Position numbers and translations under genes: made by a program. From an uncultured Sphingobacteriaceae bacterium (GTDB taxonomy: Bacteria; Bacteroidota; Bacteroidia; Sphingobacteriales; Sphingobacteriaceae): a stretch of DNA of 25,296 bases. The stretch is from NCBI GenBank assembly GCA_946887045.1, contig CAMPKC010000065.1, positions 1-25,296 on the forward strand, read 5' to 3'. Within the stretch, counting starts at the first letter, position 1; each line of letters opens with the position of its first letter. Positions 1 through 7,239 of the stretch are shown here, one piece after another. The notes beneath the pieces were generated by a model. It had not been told where the DNA came from and did no database searches. It saw only the letters and a program-made list of their open reading frames with translations.

Positions 1-2
1 TA

Positions 3-119
3 GCGGTTGCAGCAATCGGAATGGTATCCTGCAAAAAAGAAGAAGAAGTAAAGCCATCAAAAGTTGAGAATGCCACCATGGGCGGCGGAGCAACGAGTGT
101 AATGCTTGGCATGGATTAA
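3..119 (+). CDS. Small lipoprotein, C-terminal part (5' end outside the window)
   Basis: This frame is open from the window edge and ends at a TAA at 117-119. It encodes about 38 residues. The first ten are hydrophobic (A-V-A-A-I-G-M-V-S-C) and end in a lipobox-like M-V-S-C, followed by a charged K-K-E-E-E stretch. That is the usual look of a Bacteroidota lipoprotein signal peptide cut before cysteine. The mature part would be only about 29 residues, with a G-G-G segment near the end. The start codon is off the window, so full length and function cannot be judged. The next open frame overlaps its stop codon, which suggests the two were cotranscribed. Confidence 0.45.
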   Translation, partial: AVAAIGMVSCKKEEEVKPSKVENATMGGGATSVMLGMD

Positions 120-293
120 AATATTTGTATTGACTTTTAGACTGATATTAATATTGCTTCTGATATTTGCTATTGCAACCCTCGGCGTAGTAATTGCCAG
201 TATCACGAAAAGCAGAAAACAAACGATAAGATTGAGATTATAGAAATTCCTCAATCAAAAGAAATTAAACGTGATTTAACTGGCTGGGATTAA
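106..293 (+). pseudogene. Small single-pass membrane protein, apparently frameshifted
   Basis: From a TTG at 106, one frame encodes a start-like A-W-I-K-I-F segment. A strongly hydrophobic helix of about 25 residues (L-I-L-I-L-L-L-I-F-A-I-A-T-L-G-V-V-I) and a basic K-S-R-K follow, and the frame stops at 241-243. The frame one base back (-1) stays open through 291-293. It encodes a polar tail ending in D-L-T-G-W-D that looks more protein-like than the end of the first frame. The two would join into one membrane protein of about 60 residues after a one-base change in the A-rich stretch near 208-224. The break could be real decay, a sequencing error, or less likely a programmed shift. No family is recognised. 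Confidence 0.3.
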
Positions 294-332
294 TTATTTC
301 TAATCTGGCAATCAAAGTTTTCTCAGCTGGGT

Positions 333-340
333 TATATTTG
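333..340 (+). promoter_or_regulatory. Bacteroidota -7 promoter element for the M20 dipeptidase
   Basis: TATATTTG matches the Bacteroidota sigma-ABfr -7 consensus TANNTTTG exactly. It lies 15 nt before the ATG at 356, leaving a short leader of roughly 10 nt. No good TTTG element is visible at the expected -33 spacing, so this is a half match only. Confidence 0.5.
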
Positions 341-355
341 TGAAAACTTGATGAT

Positions 356-1729
356 ATGCAAGAAATAAAGAAATATGTGGAAGAAAATAAGCAGCGGTTC
401 CTGGATGAACTTTTTGAACTGCTGCGTTATCCTTCTGTAAGTGCCGACCCAAAGTATAAAAGTAGCATGTTGGAAACAGCAGCCTTCGTTGCCGAAAAGC
501 TGAAGGCTGCAGGTGCGGATCGTGTGGAAGTTTGTCCAACGGCAGGTTATCCTATTGTGTATGGCGAAAAGATAATTGATTCTTCTAAGCCTACGGTTCT
601 GGTTTACGGGCATTACGATGTACAGCCACCTGATCCGCTGGAATTGTGGCAAACGCCTCCGTTTGAACCGGAAATACGGGATGGGAAAATATTTGCTCGG
701 GGAGCTTGCGATGATAAGGGGCAGTTCTATATGCATGTTAAGGCTTTTGAACTGATGATGAAGTTTGATGCCCTTCCTTGTAATATAAAATTCATGATCG
801 AAGGTGAGGAGGAAGTTGGCTCGGATAATTTGGGTGAATTTGTAAAAACAAACAATGAAAGGCTTAAAGCTGACGTAGTCCTTATATCGGATACAGCAAT
901 GATAAGTCTGGAGAATCCATCTCTGGAAACAGGCTTAAGAGGATTGTCTTATCTTGAAGTTGAAGTTACAGGACCGAATCGTGATTTACATTCTGGGGTG
1001 TATGGCGGAGCTGTTGGAAATCCAGCCACAATTCTATGTCAAATGATTGCATCTCTGCATGATCCTAATAATCATATAACTATTCCGGGATTTTATGATG
1101 ATGTGGAAAATTTAAGTGACGAAGAGCGTGATATGTTAAACGCGGCTCCTTATAATGAAGATGAGTACAAGGCGGACCTTGGTGTAGATGAACTTTGGGG
1201 TGAACAGGGATATACTACAATTGAGCGCACGGGCATTCGTCCGACTTTAGAAGTAAATGGTATTTGGGGTGGATATATAGGGGAGGGAGCTAAAACAGTT
1301 CTTCCATCAAAGGCAAGTGCGAAAATCTCGATGCGTTTGGTGCCTAATCAACAGTCGGATAAAATTACTCAGCTTTTTAAAGATCATTTTGAGAAAATCG
1401 CACCCAAAAATGTAAAGGTGAAAGTTACCCCGCATCATGGTGGCGAACCCGTAGTAACACCAACTGATAGCATTGCTTTCAAAGCTGCTGAAAAAGCGAT
1501 TGAAGAGTCTTTTGGTAAAAAGCCAATCCCGACGAGGGGAGGCGGAAGTATTCCAATTGTTTCTTTATTTGAAAAGGAACTGGGAATTAAAACAGTGTTA
1601 ATGGGATTCGGATTGGATAGTGATAATCTTCATTCTCCAAATGAAAAATTCGACGTTGCGAATTACTTTAAAGGAATTGAAACGATTCCGCTATTTCATA
1701 AGTACTTTGCGGAATTAAGTATTAAATAA
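356..1729 (+). CDS. M20 family dipeptidase (carnosinase/PepV-like metallopeptidase)
   Basis: This is a complete 457-residue protein of the M20 metallopeptidase family, CNDP/DUG1-like branch. It is expected to be a cytoplasmic two-zinc hydrolase cleaving dipeptides or small peptides. The metal ligands and catalytic residues of the family are all visible. These are the H-x-D motif in V-Y-G-H-Y-D-V (H86, D88), the bridging Asp in R-G-A-C-D-D-K-G (D119), the catalytic and metal glutamates in E-G-E-E-E-V-G-S (E152, E153), and S-D-T (D179). The lid-domain R-D-L-H-S-G (H212) and the C-terminal D-N-L-H-S-P (H426) are also present. Length is normal and there is no signal peptide. The ATG at 356 follows a -7 promoter element at a sensible distance. 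The exact substrate cannot be read from sequence. The dipeptide epimerase nearby makes murein-derived dipeptides an attractive but unproven guess. Confidence 0.9.
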   Translation: MQEIKKYVEENKQRFLDELFELLRYPSVSADPKYKSSMLETAAFVAEKLKAAGADRVEVCPTAGYPIVYGEKIIDSSKPTVLVYGHYDVQPPDPLELWQTPPFEPEIRDGKIFARGACDDKGQFYMHVKAFELMMKFDALPCNIKFMIEGEEEVGSDNLGEFVKTNNERLKADVVLISDTAMISLENPSLETGLRGLSYLEVEVTGPNRDLHSGVYGGAVGNPATILCQMIASLHDPNNHITIPGFYDDVENLSDEERDMLNAAPYNEDEYKADLGVDELWGEQGYTTIERTGIRPTLEVNGIWGGYIGEGAKTVLPSKASAKISMRLVPNQQSDKITQLFKDHFEKIAPKNVKVKVTPHHGGEPVVTPTDSIAFKAAEKAIEESFGKKPIPTRGGGSIPIVSLFEKELGIKTVLMGFGLDSDNLHSPNEKFDVANYFKGIETIPLFHKYFAELSIK

Positions 1730-1742
1730 GTGTGCCTCGAGA

Positions 1743-1777
1743 CACGAAGACACAACGAAATTAATTGAGTCTTCGTG
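1743..1777 (+). repeat. Intergenic inverted repeat between the dipeptidase and GH25 genes
   Basis: CACGAAGA (1743-1750) pairs perfectly with TCTTCGTG (1770-1777) across a 19-nt loop. There is no T-run after the second arm, so it is a poor intrinsic terminator. The second arm lies partly inside TAATTGAGTCTT (1762-1773), which is repeated exactly at 1792-1803 over the start codon of the next gene. Short elements rich in such CACGAAGACAC words are common between genes in this phylum, so this may be a small dispersed repeat. Confidence 0.4.
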
Positions 1778-1801
1778 CCGTTGTTGATATATAATTGAGT
1801 C

Positions 1802-2641
1802 TTGCCAGTAAAGAAAAAACGAAAGCCCGTCCGGAAAAAGAAAACTAAAGGCTTATCAATACAAGTTAAAGTAATACTTGCCGGTATCGTTCTGGTGTTG
1901 TTGTCTCCATTTTATTATGGATATATATTAAAGGCAGCATCTTCAACCTGGGTTTGGCTGAAATATATCGGGGATGATCCAAGTTATCCCACGTACGACA
2001 GCTATAACATTCGAATCCCACGGAATTATTCTATTCACGGGATCGATGTTTCTTATTATCAGGGTAAAATCGACTGGCATAAAGTTAAGGCCATGGAGGA
2101 CGATGGTGTAAAAATTAGCTTTGCTTTTATAAAAGCTACGGAGGGCGTTATGTTAGTCGACCGCTATTTTCAGCGAAACTGGCGCGAAGCACCCAAAGCA
2201 GGAATAGTTTGTGGTGCCTATCATTTCTTCAGACCGAAAAAATCAGGTCGGTGGCAGGCAAAATTTTTCCTTCAAACAGTCGATGTTGAAAGAGGCGATT
2301 TACCTCCGGTTGTTGATGTGGAAGAACTAAGCGGTGTGTCTCCCGCAAAAATGAGAGAGGAGCTCAAGGAATATGTTGAGCATATTGAAAAAAAAACAGG
2401 AATAAAACCTATCATATACACCGGCTTAAGCTTCTATAAGGATTATTTAGACGGGCATTTTAATGGCCATCCTTTGTGGATCGCTCATTATTATAAACCA
2501 AAGCTGAACCTGACAGAAAAAACAAAATGGCATTTCTGGCAGCATTCTGATAAGGCCAAGGTAAATGGAATTGGATATATTGTAGATTTCAATGTTTTTA
2601 ATGGGGATAGCACGGCGTTTAAATCCTTACTGGTTAAATAG
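1802..2641 (+). CDS. GH25 muramidase with an N-terminal membrane anchor
   Basis: The protein has 279 residues. The first 16 are highly basic, residues 22-43 form one transmembrane helix, and a glycoside hydrolase family 25 lysozyme domain follows from about residue 78. GH25 signatures are the strand-1 D-V-S-Y-Y-Q-G (D82), F-A-F-I-K-A-T-E-G, G-A-Y-H-F-F-R-P, the catalytic D-V-E-E (D172, E174), P-I-I-Y-T-G and W-Q-H-S-D. It should sit in the inner membrane with the catalytic domain in the periplasm, cleaving N-acetylmuramyl beta-1,4 bonds of peptidoglycan. The start is TTG at 1802. The codon two triplets upstream is a stop in frame, and no in-frame ATG occurs until about residue 98, inside the domain. 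The gap to the dipeptidase is 72 nt and no promoter is evident, so the two may be cotranscribed. Confidence 0.85.
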   Translation: MPVKKKRKPVRKKKTKGLSIQVKVILAGIVLVLLSPFYYGYILKAASSTWVWLKYIGDDPSYPTYDSYNIRIPRNYSIHGIDVSYYQGKIDWHKVKAMEDDGVKISFAFIKATEGVMLVDRYFQRNWREAPKAGIVCGAYHFFRPKKSGRWQAKFFLQTVDVERGDLPPVVDVEELSGVSPAKMREELKEYVEHIEKKTGIKPIIYTGLSFYKDYLDGHFNGHPLWIAHYYKPKLNLTEKTKWHFWQHSDKAKVNGIGYIVDFNVFNGDSTAFKSLLVK

Positions 2642-2670
2642 ATGTGCAAATTGGCTGGTGTTCAAATTCC

Positions 2671-2702
2671 ATGCGGAAAATCCACACATTTCTAATCCGC
2701 AT
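2671..2702. terminator. Possible hairpin between converging genes
   Basis: ATGCGGA (2671-2677) pairs with TCCGCAT (2696-2702) in the 70-nt gap between the GH25 gene and the converging epimerase gene. The stem is 7 bp with an 18-nt loop and only a short T-run follows, so it is weak as an intrinsic terminator. Its position between converging stops is the main argument for it. Confidence 0.25.
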
Positions 2703-2711
2703 TTCGGAACG

Positions 2712-3809
2712 CTAGACAATGAATTTTTCACAGCGCTTTAAAACGTCCTCATCCGCATCTGCGCCGATGCCTGGCACATCGTCGATATCCAGATAATATT
2801 TATTGAATTTGACACCACCACTGCAGGGATCTTCGAGGTGACCAAGCAAACATGTATCTAAATCATAAAATTGAATATCCGGACAGGCATAGGCAAAGTG
2901 CAGTTTTGCACTGAGGGCAATTCTGCTTTCCAGCATTCCGCCTATCATGCATGGTATTCCAGCTTCCCTGGCTGTTTCATAAATTTTTAAAGATTCGGTA
3001 ATGCCGCCGGCTTTAGAAAATTTGATATTGATGTAGTCGCACGCGCTATTTTTGATTAGTTTTCGGGCGTCATGATGCGTGAAACAACTTTCGTCAGCCA
3101 TTAGTTTAACGGGTGATATCTCCCTCAGGGCCGGTAATAAATCATCATACCAGGCACTCATCGGTTGTTCACAAAATTGGATGTTTAAATCTCCCATTTC
3201 TGTTAATGCTTTAATTGCATTTTCGAAATCCCAGCCCTGATTGGCATCAATTCTTAAGATAATATCAGAGCCAACCGCTTCGCGGATTTTAGAAATCCGT
3301 TGAATATCATCTTCAATATTTTTTCCAAGTTTTACTTTTAAGATTCTTGCTCCTGAATTCTTAAACTCAATAGCCTGGCTAACCATTTCTTCAACTGTTC
3401 CTATCCCAATTGTTATATCGGTTTCTATTTCCCTTTTCTGTCCGTGTAGGTATTTATATAGCGGCAGGTCTTCAGATTTAGAGGCGATGTCGTACAAAGC
3501 TATATCAAACGCACTTTTTATGGTGAAGTTATGAGCAGTGTATTTGTGCAATTCATTTAACCGTTCTTCAATTTGCAGCGGGTTTTTACCTTTCCATAAT
3601 CGGGCAAAATCTTTTGCCATTGCCAGGCAAGTTTCCTGAGTTTCGCCAACGATCATGGGAAAAGCGGAACATTCTCCAACTCCATAAATTCCCGTATTTG
3701 TGTGAACTCGGATAAAAACATTTTGTGCAAAGTCCATAGTTCCTGTTGCAATTGAAAATGGACGCATTTTAATGCTGAAGCGGTAAATGTCAGTATGTGT
3801 GATTTTCAT
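2712..3809 (-). CDS. Dipeptide epimerase, enolase superfamily (L-Ala-D/L-Glu epimerase type)
   Basis: From the ATG at 3809 this is a 365-residue member of the muconate-lactonising subgroup of the enolase superfamily. Family members epimerise L-Ala-D-Glu or related dipeptides, which salvages murein peptides. The catalytic layout matches the characterised epimerases closely. It has the L-K-V-K lysine pair (K158, K160), Mg ligands in D-A-N-Q-G-W (D188), F-C-E-Q-P (E214) and A-D-E-S (D239), the opposite-face lysine in N-I-K-F (K263), and the D-L-D substrate-binding motif (D316, D318) that grips the dipeptide amino group. The frame extends 25 codons upstream to a TTG, but that stretch reads through a tandem repeat (H-E-L-S-L twice) and palindrome and is probably untranslated. 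The gene converges on the GH25 gene and diverges from the DUF255 gene. Exact dipeptide preference cannot be told from sequence alone. Confidence 0.88.
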   Translation of the reverse strand: MKITHTDIYRFSIKMRPFSIATGTMDFAQNVFIRVHTNTGIYGVGECSAFPMIVGETQETCLAMAKDFARLWKGKNPLQIEERLNELHKYTAHNFTIKSAFDIALYDIASKSEDLPLYKYLHGQKREIETDITIGIGTVEEMVSQAIEFKNSGARILKVKLGKNIEDDIQRISKIREAVGSDIILRIDANQGWDFENAIKALTEMGDLNIQFCEQPMSAWYDDLLPALREISPVKLMADESCFTHHDARKLIKNSACDYINIKFSKAGGITESLKIYETAREAGIPCMIGGMLESRIALSAKLHFAYACPDIQFYDLDTCLLGHLEDPCSGGVKFNKYYLDIDDVPGIGADADEDVLKRCEKFIV

Positions 3810-3823
3810 TATCTTTTCTATTC

Positions 3824-3854
3824 GTAGGGATAATTCATGTAAGGATAATTCATG
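3824..3854. repeat. 15-nt direct repeat, two copies, in a divergent intergenic region
   Basis: GTAGGGATAATTCATG (3824-3839) and GTAAGGATAATTCATG (3839-3854) are adjacent copies with a 15-nt period, sharing one base and differing at one position. The second copy forms the left part of the perfect palindrome at 3836-3869. Confidence 0.75.
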
Positions 3855-3869
3855 AATTATCCTTACATG
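3836..3869. promoter_or_regulatory. 34-bp perfect palindrome between divergent genes (possible operator)
   Basis: The half-site CATGTAAGGATAATTCA reads identically on both strands, giving 34 bp of uninterrupted dyad symmetry centred at 3852/3853 with no loop. It lies 27 nt upstream of the epimerase ATG and 69 nt upstream of the preferred DUF255 ATG. Symmetry of this length without a T-run fits a binding site for a dimeric or tetrameric regulator, or a cruciform, better than a terminator. The symmetry is seen directly; the regulatory role is inferred. Confidence 0.5.
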
Positions 3870-3938
3870 TTTTTGTCTCAACAATTAAGCAATATAACAG
3901 TTAGAAATAATAATCAGACCATTAACTTCGCAGCCGAT

Positions 3939-5969
3939 ATGTCAAATAGACTGAGCAAAGAAACGTCGCCATATTTATTGCAACATGCAAACAATCCGGT
4001 CGATTGGTATCCCTGGGGAACTGAAGCTTTGAGTAAAGCAAAAGAAGAGAATAAATTAATCCTGGTAAGTGTTGGCTATTCCGCATGTCACTGGTGTCAT
4101 GTAATGGAGCACGAAAGCTTTGAAGATGAAACGGTTGCCGAAATCATGAATCAATATTTTATATGCATTAAGGTTGATCGGGAGGAACGTCCGGATGTTG
4201 ACCAGGTGTATATGACGGCCGTTCAGTTGATGACCGGTCAGGGTGGCTGGCCATTGAACTGTATTTGCTTGCCCGATCAGCGGCCTGTGTATGGGGGTAC
4301 CTATTTCGGGAAGGATAACTGGAAAAATTTACTTTTAAACCTTGCCAAGTTTTGGCAGGAGAAACCTGAAGAGGCCTTAGAATATGCGGATAAACTTACT
4401 AAAGGTATTCAGCAGTCGGAGAATTTGAATCTTTCTGACGAAAATTTCGAATATTCAGTAAAGGATTTAGCGATTATTTTCACGCCGTTAAAGCAAACTT
4501 TTGACATGGTTGAAGGTGGTTATAACCGCTCTCCAAAGTTTCCACTTCCCAATAATTGGCAGTTCGTTTTGCGATATGCTTATCATATGAAGGATGATGC
4601 CGCACATATTGCCACACGGCTGACACTTGAAAAGATGGCTTTTGGTGGCATTTATGATCATATCGGTGGTGGGTTTGCACGTTATTCTGTAGATGCTCTC
4701 TGGCATGTTCCGCATTTTGAAAAAATGCTGTACGATAACGCCCAGCTGGTGAGTTTGTATGCTGAGGCGTACCAATATGTCCCGACGGAACTCTATAAAA
4801 ATGTAGTTTATGAATCACTTGATTGGGTAAAGCGTGAAATGACATCGCCGGAAGGTGGTTTTTATTCGGCTTTAGATGCGGATAGTGAAGGTGTGGAGGG
4901 GAAATTTTACACTTTTACAAAATCCGAGATCAAAGAGATTTTGGGGAATGACTGCGAGCTGTTTTGCAGCTATTATAATATTACTGAGTACGGCAACTGG
5001 GAAGAAGAGCGTACGAATGTGTTGATGCGCACTAAGGATGATGAAACTTTTTCGAAGGAAGCAGGGATTTCAATAAACGAGATGCGCAATTCAATACAAT
5101 CTCAGAAAGAAAAACTATTTGCTTATCGCGCGAAGCGTGTTCGCCCGGGGCTGGATAATAAGATTCTCGCATCGTGGAATGGAATGATGTTGAAGGGATA
5201 TTCGGATGCGTACAAGGTCTTTAATGAAAAAGAGTTTTTAGCGGCGGCGATAAGCAACGCTGATTTTATTCTTAACAACCTGGTGGGCGAAGGTGGAAGG
5301 CTTACACGGGTATATAAGGCAAAGGATGTAAATGAAATTCCCGGCGTAGCTTTTCTGGATGATTATGCACTTGTCATCGATGGCTTAATCAGTCTGTACG
5401 AAGCTACATTTAATGAAAAGTGGTTGCTGGCCGCTTGCGATTTATGCGAGTACGCCCTGCAAAATTTTTATGATCCCGGAACAGGGATGCTGTTCTATAC
5501 ATCGAAGCACGATGAGGAATTAATCGCCAGGAAATTCGAGTTATTAGATAATGTTATCCCGGCCTCTAATTCGATAATGGCGAATGTTTTATTGAAGCTT
5601 GGCCACTTTTTTGATGATGAGATGTATTTGGTTCAATCAAAGCAGATGCTTCAAAATATTTTTCCGGAAATCAGGACCTATGCTTCAGGATATTCCAATT
5701 GGGCGATTTTATTAATGAACGAAGTTTTCGGACTGTATGAAATTGCCATTACGGGCGACGAGGCAGAACAAAAAAGGATGGAATTGGAAAATAATTTTAT
5801 TCCTAATAAAATTCTCTTGGGAGGAAGTTCAGGAACATTACCTTTGCTGCGAGATAAGCTGGGTGAAGAAACCAAAATTTTTGTTTGTAAAAACAGAACT
5901 TGTCAGTTACCCGTTAGAGAAGTTGAAGAGGCTTTAAAGCAAATTTTTTATCATAATGCTGAGTTGTGA
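3939..5969 (+). CDS. DUF255 thioredoxin-domain protein (YyaL/spermatogenesis-associated protein 20 family)
   Basis: From the ATG at 3939 this protein has 676 residues, the usual length of the family. The N-terminus starts with the family hallmark [21 protein letters not shown] thioredoxin-like domain follows with the active-site motif C-H-W-C (C50 and C53) and the cis-proline G-G-W-P. The rest, from about residue 200, is an alpha/alpha-toroid fold resembling N-acylglucosamine 2-epimerases and six-hairpin glycosidases, with conserved segments such as [17 protein letters not shown] and N-G-M-M. There is no signal peptide, so it should be cytoplasmic. The biochemical role of the family is unsettled. 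An upstream ATG at 3852 is in frame, but it lies inside the palindrome and would add 29 unconserved residues. The gene diverges from the epimerase. Confidence 0.87.
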   Translation: MSNRLSKETSPYLLQHANNPVDWYPWGTEALSKAKEENKLILVSVGYSACHWCHVMEHESFEDETVAEIMNQYFICIKVDREERPDVDQVYMTAVQLMTGQGGWPLNCICLPDQRPVYGGTYFGKDNWKNLLLNLAKFWQEKPEEALEYADKLTKGIQQSENLNLSDENFEYSVKDLAIIFTPLKQTFDMVEGGYNRSPKFPLPNNWQFVLRYAYHMKDDAAHIATRLTLEKMAFGGIYDHIGGGFARYSVDALWHVPHFEKMLYDNAQLVSLYAEAYQYVPTELYKNVVYESLDWVKREMTSPEGGFYSALDADSEGVEGKFYTFTKSEIKEILGNDCELFCSYYNITEYGNWEEERTNVLMRTKDDETFSKEAGISINEMRNSIQSQKEKLFAYRAKRVRPGLDNKILASWNGMMLKGYSDAYKVFNEKEFLAAAISNADFILNNLVGEGGRLTRVYKAKDVNEIPGVAFLDDYALVIDGLISLYEATFNEKWLLAACDLCEYALQNFYDPGTGMLFYTSKHDEELIARKFELLDNVIPASNSIMANVLLKLGHFFDDEMYLVQSKQMLQNIFPEIRTYASGYSNWAILLMNEVFGLYEIAITGDEAEQKRMELENNFIPNKILLGGSSGTLPLLRDKLGEETKIFVCKNRTCQLPVREVEEALKQIFYHNAEL

Positions 5970-6087
5970 GAGTCACGGATTTTTTGACATATACATAAGC
6001 TCAGACAGAATTATTTCAATCAATAGTATCCTTTAGGGATGCTTTATTTATAAATCGTAGGGATCATGCCTTACAAAATTTAGTGTA

Positions 6088-6585
6088 ATGAACATTCAAC
6101 CAAACAGCGTAGTGGCGCTTACGTACGATTTGTACACCACAGAAAATGGCGAAGAAGTATTTGTAGAAAAAGCTACTGAAGAACAGCCTTTGGTATTTCT
6201 ATACGGAGTTGGAATGATGCTTCCAAAGTTTGAAGAAAATTTAAGCGGTCTGACTCAAGGAGCGAGCTATGATTTTCATTTAGCTGCGGTTGATGCTTAT
6301 GGCGAAAAAGATGCCAGCGCTGTAGCTGAGCTTGCTTCTGAGATGTTTGAAGGCATGGATAAGCCGGAAATAGGTTCTGTATTGCCTTTACAGGATAATC
6401 AGGGTAATCAATTCAGAGCGAAAGTTGTAAGTGTAAGTGATGAGAACGTTACCGTTGATTTGAATCATCCTATGGCTGGCCAGAATTTACATTTTAAAGG
6501 TGTAATTCTTAGCGTTCGTGAGGCTACTCAGGATGAGCTGGCTCATGGGCATGCGCATGGCGTTGACGGTCACTCAGGACATTAA
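6088..6585 (+). CDS. SlyD-like FKBP-type peptidyl-prolyl isomerase
   Basis: This 165-residue protein combines an FKBP fold with an insert-in-flap chaperone domain, as in SlyD. It would catalyse cis-trans isomerisation of prolyl bonds and act as a holdase in the cytoplasm. Visible features are the N-terminal V-V-A-L-T-Y-D-L strand, the F-L-Y-G-V-G-M-M-L-P-K-F-E-E-N-L-S-G-L segment that binds the peptide, and the A-Y-G-E-K-D flap entry. The insert spans about residues 72-122, and the return strand contains D-L-N-H-P-M-A-G-Q-N-L-H-F. The C-terminus is short and histidine-rich (seven His-Gly-type positions ending G-H-S-G-H). It resembles the metal-binding tail of SlyD but lacks its cysteines. The gene stands alone: 118 nt separate it from the preceding gene and a strong terminator follows. 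Confidence 0.88.
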   Translation: MNIQPNSVVALTYDLYTTENGEEVFVEKATEEQPLVFLYGVGMMLPKFEENLSGLTQGASYDFHLAAVDAYGEKDASAVAELASEMFEGMDKPEIGSVLPLQDNQGNQFRAKVVSVSDENVTVDLNHPMAGQNLHFKGVILSVREATQDELAHGHAHGVDGHSGH

Positions 6586-6597
6586 TATAGATTTTTT

Positions 6598-6638
6598 AAT
6601 GCAGATAGCGTTTTGAACGCTGTCTGCATTTTTGTTTT
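6598..6638 (+). terminator. Rho-independent terminator of the slyD-like gene
   Basis: The arms at 6598-6612 and 6616-6630 form a 15-bp stem with one G-T pair and a 3-base loop. A T-rich tract, interrupted by a single G, runs to 6637. It begins 13 nt after the stop codon. The tract lies only on the plus-strand side, so the terminator is one-way. Confidence 0.9.
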
Positions 6639-6651
6639 CATCTCCTACGAA

Positions 6652-6767
6652 GAACGCAGCATTATTTTAAACCTGATTGCAGCGACAGCTCCCGATTTTT
6701 CATCGGGACTAAAGCGAAAAGCAGGGCTATAGCATCCACAAGCCTGAACGCCGCTTTTCAAAATAAT
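6652..6767. repeat. Structured intergenic element, possibly a dispersed repeat
   Basis: This stretch between the slyD terminator and the rplU promoter encodes nothing evident but has internal order. ATTATTTT (6661-6668) and AAAATAAT (6760-6767) form terminal inverted repeats around about 90 bp. TCCCGAT and ATCGGGA form a perfect 7-bp hairpin at 6690-6708. GAACGCAGC (6652-6660) and GAACGCCGC (6746-6754) form a near-identical direct pair. It resembles small REP- or MITE-like intergenic elements of Bacteroidota. Only one copy is in this window, so its repeat nature is inferred. Confidence 0.4.
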
Positions 6768-6777
6768 AAATCTTGCA

Positions 6778-6808
6778 TTTGCTTTAAAAAATATAATCCC
6801 TATATTTG
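6778..6808 (+). promoter_or_regulatory. Promoter of rplU-rpmA
   Basis: TTTG at 6778-6781 is followed after exactly 19 nt by TATATTTG at 6801-6808. This is a full match to the Bacteroidota consensus TTTG-N19-TANNTTTG. Transcription would start near 6814, giving a leader of about 22 nt before the rplU ATG. Confidence 0.88.
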
Positions 6809-6835
6809 CACCTCATTTAAAAAAAATACATAACA

Positions 6836-7147
6836 ATGTACGCAATAGTAAATATAGCCGGGCAGCAATTCAAAGTTGCAAAAGACCAGCACCTTTTTGT
6901 ACACCGTTTACAAGGAGATGAGGGCGCTAGTATTGAATTTGACAATGTATTGTTAGCTGCTAATGGTAGTGATTTCAAAGTAGGTGCTGATGCACTGAAA
7001 GGCGCTAAAGTTTCTGCTAAGATCGTGTCTCATTTAAAAGGTGATAAAGTAATCGTTTTCAAGAAAAAACGTAGAAAAGGTTACAAAAAGAGAAATGGCC
7101 ACCGCCAGCAGTTCACTAAGATTGAAATCACTGGGATTTCTTTATAA
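6836..7147 (+). CDS. rplU: 50S ribosomal protein L21
   Basis: A 103-residue protein of normal L21 length. It begins [14 protein letters not shown] and carries the basic L21 signature near the C-terminus ([16 protein letters not shown], then F-T-K-I-E-I-T-G-I). L21 binds 23S rRNA in the large subunit. It is the first gene of a two-gene operon with rpmA, the arrangement found throughout bacteria, and is read from the strong promoter just upstream. The leader is A-rich with no Shine-Dalgarno sequence, as expected for this phylum. Confidence 0.97.
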   Translation: MYAIVNIAGQQFKVAKDQHLFVHRLQGDEGASIEFDNVLLAANGSDFKVGADALKGAKVSAKIVSHLKGDKVIVFKKKRRKGYKKRNGHRQQFTKIEITGISL

Positions 7148-7239
7148 GTAAAAGGTTAAAAGTAAAAAGTCAAAACTGACTTGAGCTTATAGATTAGTTT
7201 AACAATAATTGGGTTTCCCGATTTAAAAGATAAAATACA

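Noticed and set aside
3810..3884. N-terminal extension of the epimerase frame to a TTG at 3884
   Set aside because: The added 25 residues come from a tandem repeat and palindrome, are not family-like, and a good ATG exists at 3809.
3852..3938. N-terminal extension of the DUF255 protein from the ATG at 3852
   Set aside because: The conserved family start [10 protein letters not shown] follows the ATG at 3939; the earlier ATG sits in the palindrome centre.
4480..4845. Minus-strand open frame of 121 codons inside the DUF255 gene
   Set aside because: It lies wholly within a strongly conserved coding region on the other strand and its translation has no domain-like features.
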